From: Coix lacryma-jobi var. lacryma-jobi
Lineage: Eukaryota; Streptophyta; Magnoliopsida; Poales; Poaceae
Assembly (NCBI GenBank): GCA_009763385.1
Contig: CM019826.1
Location: 100,552,348 to 100,616,347 of the forward strand
Direction: 5' to 3'
DNA: 64,000 nucleotides
A program made the position numbers and the translations under genes. Below, piece after piece: positions 1 through 10,640 of the stretch. Position 1 is the stretch's first letter. Each line of letters starts with the position of its first letter. Under the pieces are notes generated by a model. That model searched no databases. It was not told the DNA's origin and saw nothing but the letters and a program-made list of their open reading frames with translations.

Positions 1-28
1 AATTATATCTAAACTATTTTGAACTAGA

Positions 29-151
29 AGATGAATTAGCACACAATGATGAACAGTATGATGAACTAGAACACATAGATGAACTAGAGTATGAACTAGA
101 AGATGAACTAGACGATGAACTAGAACTAGAAGATGAACTAGAACATGAACA
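29..151. repeat. Degenerate GATGAACTAGAA minisatellite in the LTR U5
   Basis: Words of the form GATGAACTAGA repeat with a period of about 12-15 bp. On the LTR strand this reads TCTAGTTCATC. Similar TAGTTCTTGTTCTAG words occur in the U5 of the Ty3 LTRs near 55,340 and 61,795, suggesting related families. Confidence 0.6.
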
Positions 152-441
152 ATGAAGATCAATGAAGATCTAGAAGAACAATTATGAACTAGAAACATAA
201 TTAGATCCATAATGTTGATACAAGAGAGAAGATCTTGGGTTTACCGAGCCTTCTCACGACTAGATCCAGAATCCAAGCGAAGCTTGCCTCTTCTAATTCT
301 AATTCTATCTAGCTATGCCTAAATTGATGTGGCTCTAAGGAAATTAGGGTTTCTGATTGATCCTCCTCCTCTTCTAATGACTTGAGATCTGATGATATCT
401 GATGATATGTGATTGATGATGGAGAAGGGGGGTCTGGGGTT

Positions 442-450
442 TATTATATA
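442..450 (-). promoter_or_regulatory. LTR TATA box
   Basis: TATATAATAA on the minus strand, followed by a leader that continues to the left edge. Its position suits the U3/R boundary of this LTR. Confidence 0.5.
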
Positions 451-994
451 GGGGCTCCTGGCCTCCCCTCCTCCTTGGACAAGCGATGTGGGACTAAATC
501 CTTCGCCATATGCACATGGGCTTAAATGGGCCAAAACGTGTTGGAGAGGTCGGTTGGAGTGCGTCACGCGAAGGGGTGCGAGTTTGGGCCCTACACCAGA
601 CCGGCCGGTCCATGGAGGAGACCGGTCGGTCACCTTCTATGACAGGTGGGCCCCGCCTTCCTTGGGTCGCCTTCTCGTGTCTTCTGGAATGTTCTGGAAT
701 GTTCTAGAATCTTCCAAGTCGTATCCATCGAGGACTCTCGCTCCGGGACTCCAAATATAGCAAATGATATGTCTGTTTCGATCGTCTCGACGAGGTCTTC
801 GCAATGGTGTGCTCTGTTTCATCACTTGAGATACTTTTATATGGTAAAAACATGGATGTCCTATAAAATAAGTGAGAGCACCAAAACTCGTGGAACTTGT
901 GAGATTCAAACCTTACAACTATGTTTTGTAATTCATTTAGTGTCATTTTATGCAATAGTTGATGGTTAATTATGAGCATTAGTGAACGTCAACA

Positions 995-2275
995 GTAACT
1001 AGGGCTGTCCTCTCACACAGTCACACCTCAGTTATCATGCCTCACATGCACGACGGTAAATACCTGAATCTGAGATGACACGTATTAAAATGCTAGTATA
1101 TAGACATATAATGTTATTATACAGTATTAATGTGGTTACATGTCTATATGGGAAACATGTACTATTTCTTGCTAATACAGCTGGTTTGTTTTACGATAAT
1201 ATTTAATTTCCTATAGTAGTGAAACATGTATGTGTTTGTTAGCAATTTTTTCAGAGGCTATTTCCTATAAAATAGCATCATCCATGTTAACACGGTCCAC
1301 AATGACGTGAAGGTAAAATGGTGCTCAATGCACACCAAACGTTTAATTATTTGAATTTACCACAATAAGGCATCACCAAAATTATAGTAACTCGATTTAC
1401 CAAAATACACTATCCAGTTACCATAGCTAAATTTACCAAAATTATATCAATGAGTTCTCGTCATCTCATACAGTCATCGAAATTGAGGAAACATAAGTCA
1501 TTTACCAAATTGATTGAAATTACCATGATTGTGTCATCTAGTTACCATATTGAAATTACCACAAAAAGTGTTGTCGTGTTACCACAATGGTGTCAACAAC
1601 ACTTTTTATCTAATATTGTTACAATAATCTATTTACTAGAATATATATGCCTTTCTGAATCATATGGTTACAAATTAGAATATTTGTAGGAAGTTAATTA
1701 AAGTCCAATCCTATAATTAGTTTAGATTGATTAGGCCACGTTGATTAGTCCATGTTTATTTTAGAAATTTAGATTAAATTTGGTGCCGGATTAGCAGATG
1801 CCATGCTTGTGGACCAAGGATATATGTAGATGTGCACACGATACGAGAGCAGGGATAAGTATTGTCACGTGCATGCAAGGTGAACAAATTACGTTAAATA
1901 AAATATTTTGATACGTTAATTTGAATACACAATTACTATTTTTAATGAAGTTACTATAATTGCTAGTCAAGGTTGTATGGCAACTCAGTGTAGTTACGAT
2001 AGTTGCGAGTCAATTTTACTATGGACTTTGCATAATTTTTCTTATTATGGACTACAGTAGTTAGTAGTTACGATAATTGAAATTGTCGGATAATATAAGA
2101 CGATAATTAGGGGTCAAATTTACTAGAATTGGTCACCAAGATTGTATGTAGAACCATAGCGACGAAATTTCATTATTGGACTAATAATCACAGTAATTTG
2201 AATATTTGGAGATGATAAGTAGGATATATTATTAGCACAATTCTGTGCACTTACTATATGCGTACAGTATTTGCT
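995..2275. other. AT-rich intergenic sequence with degenerate TTACCA words
   Basis: No gene recognised. From about 1,320 to 1,620 the words TTTACCAAAATTA, GTTACCA and TTACCACAA recur every 20-40 bp. From 1,970 to 2,110 there is a similar series of TAGTTACGATAATTG words. Comparable TTACCATAA/TTACCACAA words occur on the other side of PIF element 1 (6,280-6,410), so that element seems to have landed inside an older repetitive block. The block's class is unknown. Confidence 0.4.
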
Positions 2276-2399
2276 GGGCCTGTTTGTTTTCCCTGAATTG
2301 GTCCAAATTGAATCAATTTCCATAATGTGGCCTGTTTGGCTCTCCCTAGAATCGAATTGTGTATTTCAGCCCATTTCCGATCTCTAAAATTGTGGCCTG

Positions 2400-2752
2400 C
2401 TCCCGATTCAGAGCCCTGCAGACGGAAACCCTCAGAATCCTCTCCCATCGCTTCCCTTCCCTTCCCCCGACTCCATCCCGACGCCGCCCTCCTCGACTCC
2501 ATCCCGGCGGCGCTACCTCCCAAACTCCATCGCACCGCGGCCATGGCGTAGTTTCTTTAGGTCGCTGTGCCTCACCGCCACCAGAGCATCATTTGGATCC
2601 AGATCTGAAGCTTCTCCGCGCCGCCGTCCTCTCCAATCCTGATCTGAGGCTTCTCCACGCCGCCGTCCTCTCCAATCCGGATCTGTGCCTGCTGCTGGCG
2701 TTGTTGCTCGTGGCACGAAACCTCACCAGCTAAGGCTTCATCATCCACCTAG
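2400..2752 (+). other. Probable GC-rich untranslated first exon of PIF element 1
   Basis: This is a C-rich, CpG-rich stretch between the left terminal repeat and the transposase. It ends at a good splice donor (CTAG|GTATGA at 2,752/2,753). The likely acceptor is TTTTAG directly before the transposase ATG at 3,307. PIF element 2 has the same plan at 7,330-7,694, which supports a shared non-coding leader. The short open frames in it look incidental. Confidence 0.5.
2602..2690 (+). repeat. 39-bp direct repeat in the PIF element 1 leader
   Basis: A unit starting GATCTGAAGCTTCTCC is repeated directly at 2,602-2,640 and 2,641-2,679 with two visible differences. A third partial copy starts at 2,680. 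Confidence 0.75.
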
Positions 2753-3306
2753 GTATGACTCGTCGTCCTCCCCCCTCCCTCTTCTGGTAGATCTGTGGCA
2801 GCGCAGTGTTGGCTCCGATCCCATTAGCATCAGGCCAGGGGCGTCGGGTCGTACCCACCACGTACGTGGTGCTCCAGGCTCCAGCCGTGGCGCAGCCGGG
2901 TGAACGGTCATTGAGCTAGGCATATACATGAGCTTGGATCCGTCAGTTCATCTGACTGGACAGGCTGGATGTGCGTTGTATGAGGCGTATATTAGTGATG
3001 TGATTAGTGATTCAGAAGCATCCTACTCTGTACTCTGATTGGGGGAACGCGAAATCACTACTAGGAGTAAAATGGCAAGCTATGAGAGGAGTAGCAGATT
3101 CAGGCAAGCAGCAGCTTGCGTTCAGGGATGTGGTTGGGCTGAATAAAGTCTTCACGGGTGATCTGTAAAAATCACATCAATTTGCCACCCTAAACTAATG
3201 AAATTCAAACTGCTATATATACGATATATTTATTGTAAAATATATGTTGATGTGGATCAGCTAGCATGTCTAACTGACATGTAAACTTATTGCATACATG
3301 TTTTAG

Positions 3307-4663
3307 ATGGCAGATCATTACACACAATTGGTCTCTAACAATATAAGTGAGGAGGAAAGGAGGAGGAGAAAGAGAAAGAGAGTTGTTATTGCAATGGTAG
3401 TTTCAGTTATGGCCTTGATTGCAAAGAGGTATCATCGAAGAAGACCTAGACACCTAGTAGATGCCGATGAGGTTCTAGAGAGAAGGGTTCAGGAGAGAAA
3501 ACAGATGTTAAGAAATTTGTACCAGGGCTCAAACACCTATTGTTATGACAGTTTGCGCCTAACAAAAGCCTCTTTTGCTGACCTTTGTGTCATCTTAAGG
3601 GAGAGATGTGGTCTGCAGGATACCCTAAACATGTCAGTTGAAGAAAAGGTGGCAATCTTTTTGCTCATAGTAGCCCATGGGATGAAAATGAGGCTAATTC
3701 GTAGCACTTATGGGTGGTCTCTTGAGCCAATAAGTCGACACTTTAATGAAGTGCTTCAAGGAGTGCTCTCTTTAAGCCATGAGTTTATCAAGCTTCCCGA
3801 TCCTGCAGTTGTTCAACTTGAAGATCCCAAATGGAAATGGTTTGATGATTGCCTTGGTGCACTAGATGGCACACATATTGATGTATTTGTGCCACTAGTT
3901 GACCAAGGTAGGTATAGAAATAGGAAGCAACAGATTACAACCAATGTTTTAGGGGTTTGTGATCGACATATGAGGTTTCTTTATGTCTTAGCGGGATGGG
4001 AAGGATCAGCTTCAGATTCTCGGGTTTTGCGGGATGCGATGTCTCGAGATGATGCATTTACTATCCCAAGTGGTAAATACTATCTAGTAGATGCTGGGTA
4101 CACAAATGGTCCTGGATTCCTTGCCCCATATCGATCCACACGGTATCACTTAAAGGAGTGGGCTTCCCAAGGATACAATCCATCTAACGCAAGAGAGCTT
4201 TTCAACTTGCTCCATGCAAAGGCTCGAAACATGATAGAAAGAACGTTTGGGCTATTGAAGATGAGGTGGGCTATATTGAGAAAAAACTCATATTTTGACT
4301 TGAAAACCAGGTATAAAATGTAATCCTATATTGAGAAGCAGCTCAGATTTTTATCAACTAATAATTTGACTAACTTATACTACTAACCTCTTGCAGATTA
4401 GAATCATAAATGCTTGTTGCATATTACATAATTTTCTACTGGATAAGCAAAGAGATATGGATGAATTGCTTATCAATCAAGTTGATAATGTGATTGTTGT
4501 TGCTCCTGTTGAATCTCAAGTAGAGCAAAATCTGATTACACATGTCCAATCAACCAATCAGTGGAATAGTTTTAGAGACACCAAAGCTAATGATATGTTT
4601 GTTGATTATCAAGCAAGGCGTGGTCAAATGTATGATAACTATATTGTCTTGTTGCATATTTAA
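3307..4663 (+). CDS. PIF/Harbinger (HARBI1-like) DDE transposase
   Basis: A nuclease-type transposase that cuts and rejoins the ends of its own element family. The ATG directly follows an intron acceptor (TTTTAG). The N-terminus is lysine/arginine rich (RRRRKRKRV). The DDE_4 catalytic core is visible: GALDGTHID near residue 196 (first Asp), YYLVDAGYTNG near residue 258 (second Asp) and NMIERTFGLLK near residue 311 (Glu). The first exon ends at 4,310 (CCAG|GTATAA). The frame is kept if exon 2 begins at 4,402 after TTAG, giving the family-typical IINACCILHNF. The nearby CAG at 4,394-4,396 would bring in a stop. The C-terminal NSFRDTKANDMFVDYQ is also typical, and the stop is at 4,661-4,663. All three catalytic residues are present, so it may be functional. 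Expression cannot be judged from sequence. Confidence 0.85.
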
Positions 4664-4724
4664 ATGTTTGCATATTCATTTTTTATATGTGTATATTGAC
4701 CATTATAACTTCTTTTTGCTCCAG

Positions 4725-6120
4725 GATGTAGACAAGGGTAAGAAATCATCAAGGGCTTACGTTCCATGGGACGATGACATGGATAAAGTGTTGTTGGACA
4801 CTCTTGTTGAGTACTACAATAAAGGCGACAGGTGTCAAAATGGATGGAAGTCACATGTGTACACAGCTGCAATTAATAATGTTCGAGAGAAATGTGGAGT
4901 CAACATCACAAAGAGCAACATCGAGTCCCGGAGCAAGACATTCGATAAGCACTACAATATTGTCAATGGCATGCTATCTTCAAGTGGGTTTGGCTGGGAT
5001 TGGGAGAAGAATAAGCTTTCAATTGATAGTGAAACTGCATGGGAATCTTATATTGAGGTATGTCAAATTCTCCTCTAAGAATCTGTCTTTTTTTATCTTT
5101 ACTGTCTCTGAGAATCCTATATATGTATAGTTTAGTGCTAGGATAGATTATGGAGATGAAATCCAGATATTATCTTCTAGTTCATTACCATGTATAGCCT
5201 GAAATATATTTATATCAGCCTACCTTCAACTCTAGTTCTTTTAACACTGTAACTTTTGTTCTCAACTTTCATTGTTTCAAGTGAATTGTGATCATACCTC
5301 AATATAAACTGTGATCTAGGACACTGAAAGAAGAATTAAAAGGAACACTGGGCAGACAAAATTACATAAAGTGATGGTTACTGTAACTTTTGCTAAATTA
5401 CATATACTGTAACTTTTGTAACATCAGAGGTAAGGGAACTGTGATGTTTCAAGTGGTTTAGCTTCTTTTAGCTAGTAGCATTATAACAGTGGTCTGTATG
5501 AGTTTTAATTTATGGACTGTTGTGCCTAGCATATATATGGTTACTTTGAAAAGAATTTTTTTTTTACCCATTTCTCTCATTCCGAACTGATAGTATATAA
5601 AGTGATAGATGTTTAACTATAACTATCTCTGTAGAAAAACAAGGAAGCTAAAAACTACAGGAACAAAGTCATCAAATATTGGGAGTCTATTAGTCTAGTT
5701 TATTGCAAGGATCATGCCAATGGAGAGGCGGCTCGTACAGCATCTGAGAGCTCCAAAGAGATGGCTAAAGAAGAACCAATGACCCCAGGAGGTTTGAAGA
5801 GGCAAAGGTCAGATGACTCATTCAATTCAATGTGGTCTGAGAAGTTGGATATGTTCGCTGCAGTGATCAAGGAAGATGCACCACCAAAGCCTCCCTCTTC
5901 AGCTGAAGTACTTACAGCACTACAAGAATTTGAAGGACTTGATTCTGACACTGAGCTCGACTTGTATGATATCCTCACCTCTGATGCTCGCAAGTTTGAG
6001 TCCATGGTAGCCCTACCTCTTAATACAAGTTGGCCAAACAACATTTTGATTTTAATTCTAGGAATTCAATTATGTTTGCACCCAAACAAGAATAATGGAA
6101 ATGAATCAGTTTCCAGCTGA
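4725..6120 (+). CDS. MYB/SANT-like DNA-binding protein carried by PIF element 1
   Basis: In PIF/Harbinger systems a MYB-like partner helps the transposase bind element ends and enter the nucleus. Exon 4,725-5,057 follows a good acceptor (TTTGCTCCAG) and encodes a Myb/SANT-like domain with its conserved aromatic residues: YVPWDDDMDKVLLDTLVEY, then NGWKSHVYTAAINNV, then GFGWDWEKN. It ends at donor GAG|GTATGT (5,057/5,058). The reading resumes in phase at 5,635 after CTGTAG with KNYRNKVIKYWESI, followed by an acidic region with an EFEGLDSDTELDLYDIL segment, and stops at 6,120 close to the right terminal repeat. The start is unresolved. No in-phase splice joins it cleanly to the transposase, so a separate upstream exon or a chimeric transcript are both possible. 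Confidence 0.7.
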
Positions 6121-6195
6121 TTCAATTCTAGACAATTCAATTCCTAGAATCTGATTCAAGGAAACTGATTCATTTCCAGGGAGCCAAACGGGCCC

Positions 6196-6788
6196 TAATT
6201 AAATATCCAAATATTCCGTGCAAAGGTAAATTGGCCGTAAACACCTACTACAGCTGGGCACGTAATATTTCGTGCAATTTACCATAAGCACTTACTATAT
6301 GTCTATATCAGCAGAATTCTCGTAATACCATTCACATACGGTGTTCTGAGGAATTACTATAAAGGCAACACAAATTAACCGTGAAATGGTCGTCATTAGG
6401 AGTGGGAGTTACCACAATTTGGAAATTTTAATACTAAAAGCCGAATCAGGTACAAATTCAAATTCGAACGGAAGGATCTTAGTAGTTACGACAACAGCAT
6501 CACCACAAATGAGGTAAACAATTTACTATAAACTGTTCCTGTTCTGAGGCTCTAATGTAGTGTTATGCAATCCATCAAATTAAGCAAATAGTAATGCTTT
6601 GGCAGGAGAAAAAAATATATACGTACAGCATCGGTTTTGGCAGAGCATCGACATCCTGCGTAGTTATTATTAGTTTCTTCCTCTTCTTCTTCTTCTTCTT
6701 CGTCCATTGGCATTCCTAGCTAGCTAGAGGAAAACAATTAAACAAGGGAAGCAGAGATCGAAGCAGTGGGTTGCTCTTGCTAAACGAT
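6196..6788. other. AT-rich spacer and likely promoter region of the NEN fragment
   Basis: 6,196-6,560 is AT-rich with TTACCATAA/TTACCACAA words like those before PIF element 1. At 6,672-6,702 there is a CTTCTT microsatellite. The last 80 bases before the NEN start look like a normal 5' untranslated leader. No clear TATA box was identified. Confidence 0.35.
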
Positions 6789-7203
6789 ATGACGATGAGA
6801 GAGATCGTCTTCTTCGACGTTGAGACGGCGGCTCCGTCGCAGTCGTGCGCGGGGCCGGGGCGGTGGTGGCTGCTGGAGTTCGGCGCCATCCTGGTGTGCC
6901 ACAGGAAGCTGGTGGAGGTGGCCTGCTACGAAACCCTCATCCGCCCGGGCGACCTCTCCGTCGTCTCCAGGCGGTTCGCCGACGTCGAGGCCATCGACAT
7001 CGAGGCGGCGCCGCCATTCAAGGACGTGGCGGACAAGATATTCCAAATCCTCGACGGTCGGTAACCCATTCTTCTTGTTCGAGCGAGCGAGGTTCATGCA
7101 TTCGATCGTAGCTTAGCTGTCTGCTGATGGTGGTGGCATATATCATCAACAATTGGATTGCAGGCCGCGTTTGGGCCGGCCACAACATCCAGCGCTTCAT
7201 CCT
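6789..7203 (+). pseudogene. 5' fragment of a NEN-type DEDDh exonuclease gene, cut off by PIF element 2
   Basis: NEN proteins are plant DEDDh 3'-5' exonucleases, some acting in nuclear degradation during sieve-element differentiation. The ATG at 6,789 opens MTMREIVFFDVETAAPS, where DVET is the ExoI motif (Asp and Glu of DEDD). LEFGAILVC and YETLIRPGDLS follow, as in the family. Exon 1 ends at donor GACG|GTCGGT (7,056/7,057). Exon 2 starts at 7,164 after TTGCAG and encodes GRVWAGHNIQRF in frame. Family similarity stops right there, and PIF element 2 starts at 7,204. The rest of the exonuclease domain (ExoII and ExoIII) was not found to the right of the element. This is a truncated copy or a gene whose 3' part lies elsewhere. 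The identification is from recognised motifs only. Confidence 0.7.
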
Positions 7204-7329
7204 GGGCTACTTTGGGAGCCCAGGATCCCGGAGGGATCCCCCAATTTTCCCTGGGCCGATAAACCCCGTGCCAGTCTCCCCCGGGCCAATTCTTTTTGCT
7301 CTTTGGCAGCCCAGCAACGCGAGGATCGC

Positions 7330-7694
7330 AGCCCACATCCCTTTGTTTTCCACGCGGTAGGAATCCACGAGTCAGGAGGCCGGGAGGGTTTCCCCCGACT
7401 CGCACAGCTTCCTCCGCTCGCGACTCGCGGCTCGCGGGAGGGTCACGAGGCCGCCGCCGCCTCCCCGGCATTCGGTCGCCGCCACCCTAGCCTCCGTCCG
7501 CCGCCGCCACCCTAGCCTCCATCCGCCGCCGCCTCGGCATCCCACCACCACGCTGTCGCTCGATCTCCCTCGTGCGTGCGACGCGGGGGGTCGCTTGGCA
7601 GATCCTCCACGGTCGTCCGTCGCTGATCCACCACTGCCGCCTCGCTCCTCGTCCGTCGTCGCCATCTTCAACGCCATTGCCATCCGTATCGAAG
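7330..7694 (+). other. Probable GC-rich untranslated first exon of PIF element 2
   Basis: A CpG-rich stretch with CCGCCGCC runs ends at a donor (CGAAG|GTCAGT at 7,694/7,695). Its position and composition match the leader of PIF element 1. The remaining 7,695-8,797 is T-rich and intron-like. The transposase ATG at 8,798 again directly follows a TAG acceptor. Confidence 0.4.
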
Positions 7695-9307
7695 GTCAGT
7701 GCATCTCATCTCCTTCGTTGCAGCAGTTTCTTGATCCGCTAGGGTTTGACCCACATCTCCATTGATTTTGGTAGATCTCGGAGCTGCCGATCTGCTAGCC
7801 AGGACTTCGTATCGCTACCTGTGAGAAGCATTGACGTCGTCGGCTGCACGACACCACCTCTTGCCCTCTGCTAGGATCTGTCTACTCATGCGAAGGTTTC
7901 TCCCCTTCTTCTTTTGTCAAACTGTTTCTTGTGGATTCTGAAATTTTGTGTGTGCATCTGTTAAATTGACCTGACATGGACTATGTGCATTCTTGTAGAA
8001 ATAAAAAAAAGATTCCTTTACCATTCTGCAGTAACATAGTTTTATTTTTGCAACTTCAAAAAGAGAGCTATGTTTTTTACACTTGGTTTTTTAATCGCCG
8101 TCTGCTGCAGGGTCGTCTGAATTCTACTAGCTGCAACATTGCCGCTGAAGATATTTCGCTAACTGTTGACATCTTAGGTTAGTGGACTTTCTATACTTTC
8201 ATCGGCTAATAGTTGCGGATAATTCAACAGTTGTCAAATAATGTTTTTTCACAATTCAGCACCGCAGCTCAGGATTTTGTTTTTGTCAGTTATGTGTATC
8301 CTATTTTCAGACTATATACTACTACGTAGTTCATTTGTTTCATTCGGGGGATTTTGCTACAACAAAAATGCTTAGGTGTTATGTTTACTGTGCAGTATGA
8401 TTAATCTACGTTTTCTGTATAACATATCTAGTTTGGTTCTCACAATTTGTGTAATGCAACATGTGCTCTTCACTTTAACAGAACAAAGAAAAGAAAATGG
8501 AATCAGATGTTCAGATTGTTTAACTTCAGATTGTTAGTCTCTTCCACGATCGATAAAAAAATATATCAGTATCCAATGACTTTATAAAGAACACACTGGT
8601 TGCTTAGATAATATTTAAGTCTGTTCATTTTCTAGCAAAGCCTGAAACATGCATACCTCTTCACTTTGCTTACCACCCTGGTTGCTTACACTGGTTGCTT
8701 AGATAAATGGAATCCACCCTGCACTGGTTGCTTATACATATTATATATATATAATATAAATATATGTAATAATATAATTTCATCTATGTTACACTAGATG
8801 GCTTCTTGGGAGGAGCTTACTAGAAACTTTTTGTTGGAAGAAGAAGAAGAAGATGAGGAGCTATTATTTCTTATTCTCCCTGCTGTTATGCCCTTTCTCG
8901 AAGAAGATGCGGATACATGGGTGTATGCCGAGTCTCTGTGTGATGAGTGATTGTCAATGGAGATGATGCACATGTTCTTTGGCTTGTGTTGTGCAGGTGT
9001 CGAGCACGGAGACAGTGATCGATGGCGGGTGAAGGTCAAGTTGCGACGTGCCGTGCCGACGGACCGGGCGCGATGAAGGATGGGCGTGCCGTGCGGCGGA
9101 CGTGCCATGCCGATGTATCGGACGGTGAAGGGCGGACGTGGACTTGGACTGATGGACTGGAGGCCGGAGGATCAGCTGTGGTGGCTGGCAGCCTGCGACA
9201 GCGACAGGCGGAGAAGTGCGATCATGTCGGTGGAAGGGGTGCACAGGCGGTGCATCCCCTCTACGACGCCGGTTTGTTGGTAGAGCCCGGGAAAAACCAA
9301 CGGTGGA

Positions 9308-9570
9308 CGGTTTCCAGGTTTGGGCCTCAAAACCTGGGTGCTGGGTTTCCAGGTTGAGCCACAAAACCTGGGCGCGACGGTTTCCAGGTTGAGCCTCAAA
9401 ACCTGGGAGTGGGCCGGTTTCCGAGTTTGGGCCTCAAAACTCGGGCGCTGAGGGTTTCCGAGTTTGGGCCACAAAACTCGGGCTGGAGGCTGGTTTCCCG
9501 GTTTGGGCCTCAAAACCGGGGGCTGATGGAAAAGGCTGGTTTCCCGGTTTGGGCCGCAAAACCGGGGGTG
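9308..9570 (+). repeat. Array of seven hairpins with compensating stems in U3
   Basis: Seven inverted repeats of about 25 bp are spaced 30-40 bp apart. Copies 1-3 pair CCAGGTT with AACCTGG, copies 4-5 pair CCGAGTTT with AAACTCGG, and copies 6-7 pair CCCGGTTT with AAACCGGG. The loops (GGGCCTC, GAGCCAC, GGGCCAC, GGGCCGC) are similar. The stem sequence changes while pairing is kept. The same array is at 18,984-19,247 in the 3' LTR. Confidence 0.9.
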
Positions 9571-9758
9571 CAGAGTGGTGGCGGCACGTGGCGGCGATCT
9601 GAAGGTTGCGTGGAGGCGACGCGGAAGACCGTGCGGGCGTGGCCGTCGGATCTACCTACCACCAGCGGGTGGACTAGAATAGCCTTAGGGTTAGGCTGGT
9701 CCGCTCTGTAATTAGAGTAGAGAGGGGTAGAGTAGGAAATAGACTTAGACTAGGTTAG

Positions 9759-9764
9759 TATAAG
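9759..9764 (+). promoter_or_regulatory. TATA box of the Sirevirus 5' LTR
   Basis: TATAAG in the context TTAGTATAAGTAG, about 850 bp into the LTR and 190 bp downstream of the hairpin array. The 3' LTR copy is at about 19,436. Transcription is expected to start about 30 bp further on. Confidence 0.6.
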
Positions 9765-10366
9765 TAGTCTAGGGGAGACACCCTCCTCCCTATCTCAAAC
9801 TCAGTTAGCGCAGTCATTTGCTTCCTAGCACCTAGGGTTTCCACTCTCCCATCCCCTGCTCTAGCTAGTTGAGATCCGCAGAGAGACTCCACTCTGTGTA
9901 CTGTTGACTTGAGGAAGTGAGGCCGTATCCTCACTTTGGAGCACAGATCGATGGCTTGATTTGCGTCCTTAATTCGAGTTCGTGGCTGTGATTCGCGGCT
10001 TCTTTGTGTTCTTCGCGGAATCCTTTTTCTCCACGATTTTCCCGTCGCTTGATCTCTTTGCTCGGTTCATCTTTTGCAAAACCGTTTGAACCAAGTTGTT
10101 CTAGATCGTGAGGCTCTCCTTTCCACCGAAGGAATTAAACTCTAACCTCACGGTCTAGGAGATCGATCGATTTTCATTTTGGATTGCGTTCTTGCCTCCA
10201 TGCCCCGAAATTTCTTGATTCACCGATTTGGAGTTAGGTTCGAGCCATGATCTCTTAGAGATAGCTCACTAACATCCTTGTGACTCCTCAAATCGAATCC
10301 TAGGCCTAGGGCAATTGATTCGAAGGAGATCGGGTTGAATCGTGAAGAACAGCGCTGTTTTCGGGG

Positions 10367-10640
10367 GCATCGGACGCTATCACGGGAGCATCGGACGCTA
10401 GGGTTCCTAGCATCGGACGCTCCGGTGACGCGTGTCACGTTTTCAGCGTTTTAGTTTGCATCGGACGCTAGGCATCGGACGCGTCCGTTGTCCATCGGAC
10501 GCGCCGGAGTCTTTGCATCGGACGCTGGGTGATCACTGTTCACAGCGTCCGATGGTGGAACAGTAAGGTTCCAGAACCGCCCAGTCTGCATCGGACGCGT
10601 CCGGTGGTCTGGCATCGGACGCAGGCCAGCGTCCGATGCG
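10367..10640 (+). repeat. Cluster of CATCGGACGC motifs in R/U5
   Basis: About ten direct copies of GCATCGGACGC (some followed by T, some by GTCC) plus two inverted copies (GCGTCCGATG) lie within 275 bp, several able to pair with each other. The spacing is irregular, so this is a dispersed motif cluster rather than a tandem satellite. The matching cluster in the 3' LTR (about 20,045-20,320) has a few single-base differences. Confidence 0.85.

Larger units (their letters stand above)
1..994 (-). mobile_element. Partial LTR of a minus-strand Ty3-type retrotransposon
   Basis: Read on the minus strand, the sequence opens with TGTTGACGTTCACTAATG at 994, a typical TG start for a grass Ty3 LTR. A TATA box (TATATAATAA) lies near 450-441, followed by a transcribed leader containing AACCCTAATTTCC near 345 and a U5 rich in TAGTTCATCTTC-like words. 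The LTR runs off the left edge, so its CA end and target duplication cannot be seen. It may be a solo LTR or one LTR of a complete element. A palindromic GACCGGCCGGTC / GACCGGTCGGTC pair sits about 150 bp upstream of the TATA box. The open frames here are not convincing genes. Confidence 0.7.
2276..6195 (+). mobile_element. PIF/Harbinger DNA transposon 1
   Basis: The ends form an imperfect terminal inverted repeat: GGGCCTGTTTGTTTTCCCTG at 2,276 and, inverted, GGGCCCGTTTGGCTCCCTGG at 6,195, followed on both sides by AATCAATTTCC-like words. PIF/Harbinger elements normally make a TTA/TAA duplication. TAA follows the right end but GCT precedes the left, so no clean duplication is visible. Inside are a GC-rich untranslated leader, a DDE transposase and a MYB/SANT-like gene, all on the plus strand. 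Both reading frames are open apart from introns, so this is the better preserved of the two PIF elements here. Confidence 0.8.

Noticed and set aside
4542..4724. A single fused transposase-MYB protein in PIF element 1
   Set aside because: No GT donor before 4,663 gives the phase needed to join the acceptor at 4,724/4,725 without a stop, so a direct fusion is not supported. A different exon structure cannot be excluded.
7204..7206. A TTA/TAA target duplication for PIF element 2
   Set aside because: The bases next to the two ends are CCT and AAA, so no duplication is claimed. The boundaries rest on the 12-bp inverted repeat only.
9022..9711. Open frames of about 100-136 codons over the Sirevirus U3
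   Set aside because: They translate the hairpin repeats, appear in both LTRs with frame differences, and have no domain.
10367..10640. CRISPR-like array of CATCGGACGC
   Set aside because: The repeats are short, irregularly spaced and in both orientations, inside a plant LTR, with no cas-like genes. It is a retrotransposon motif cluster.
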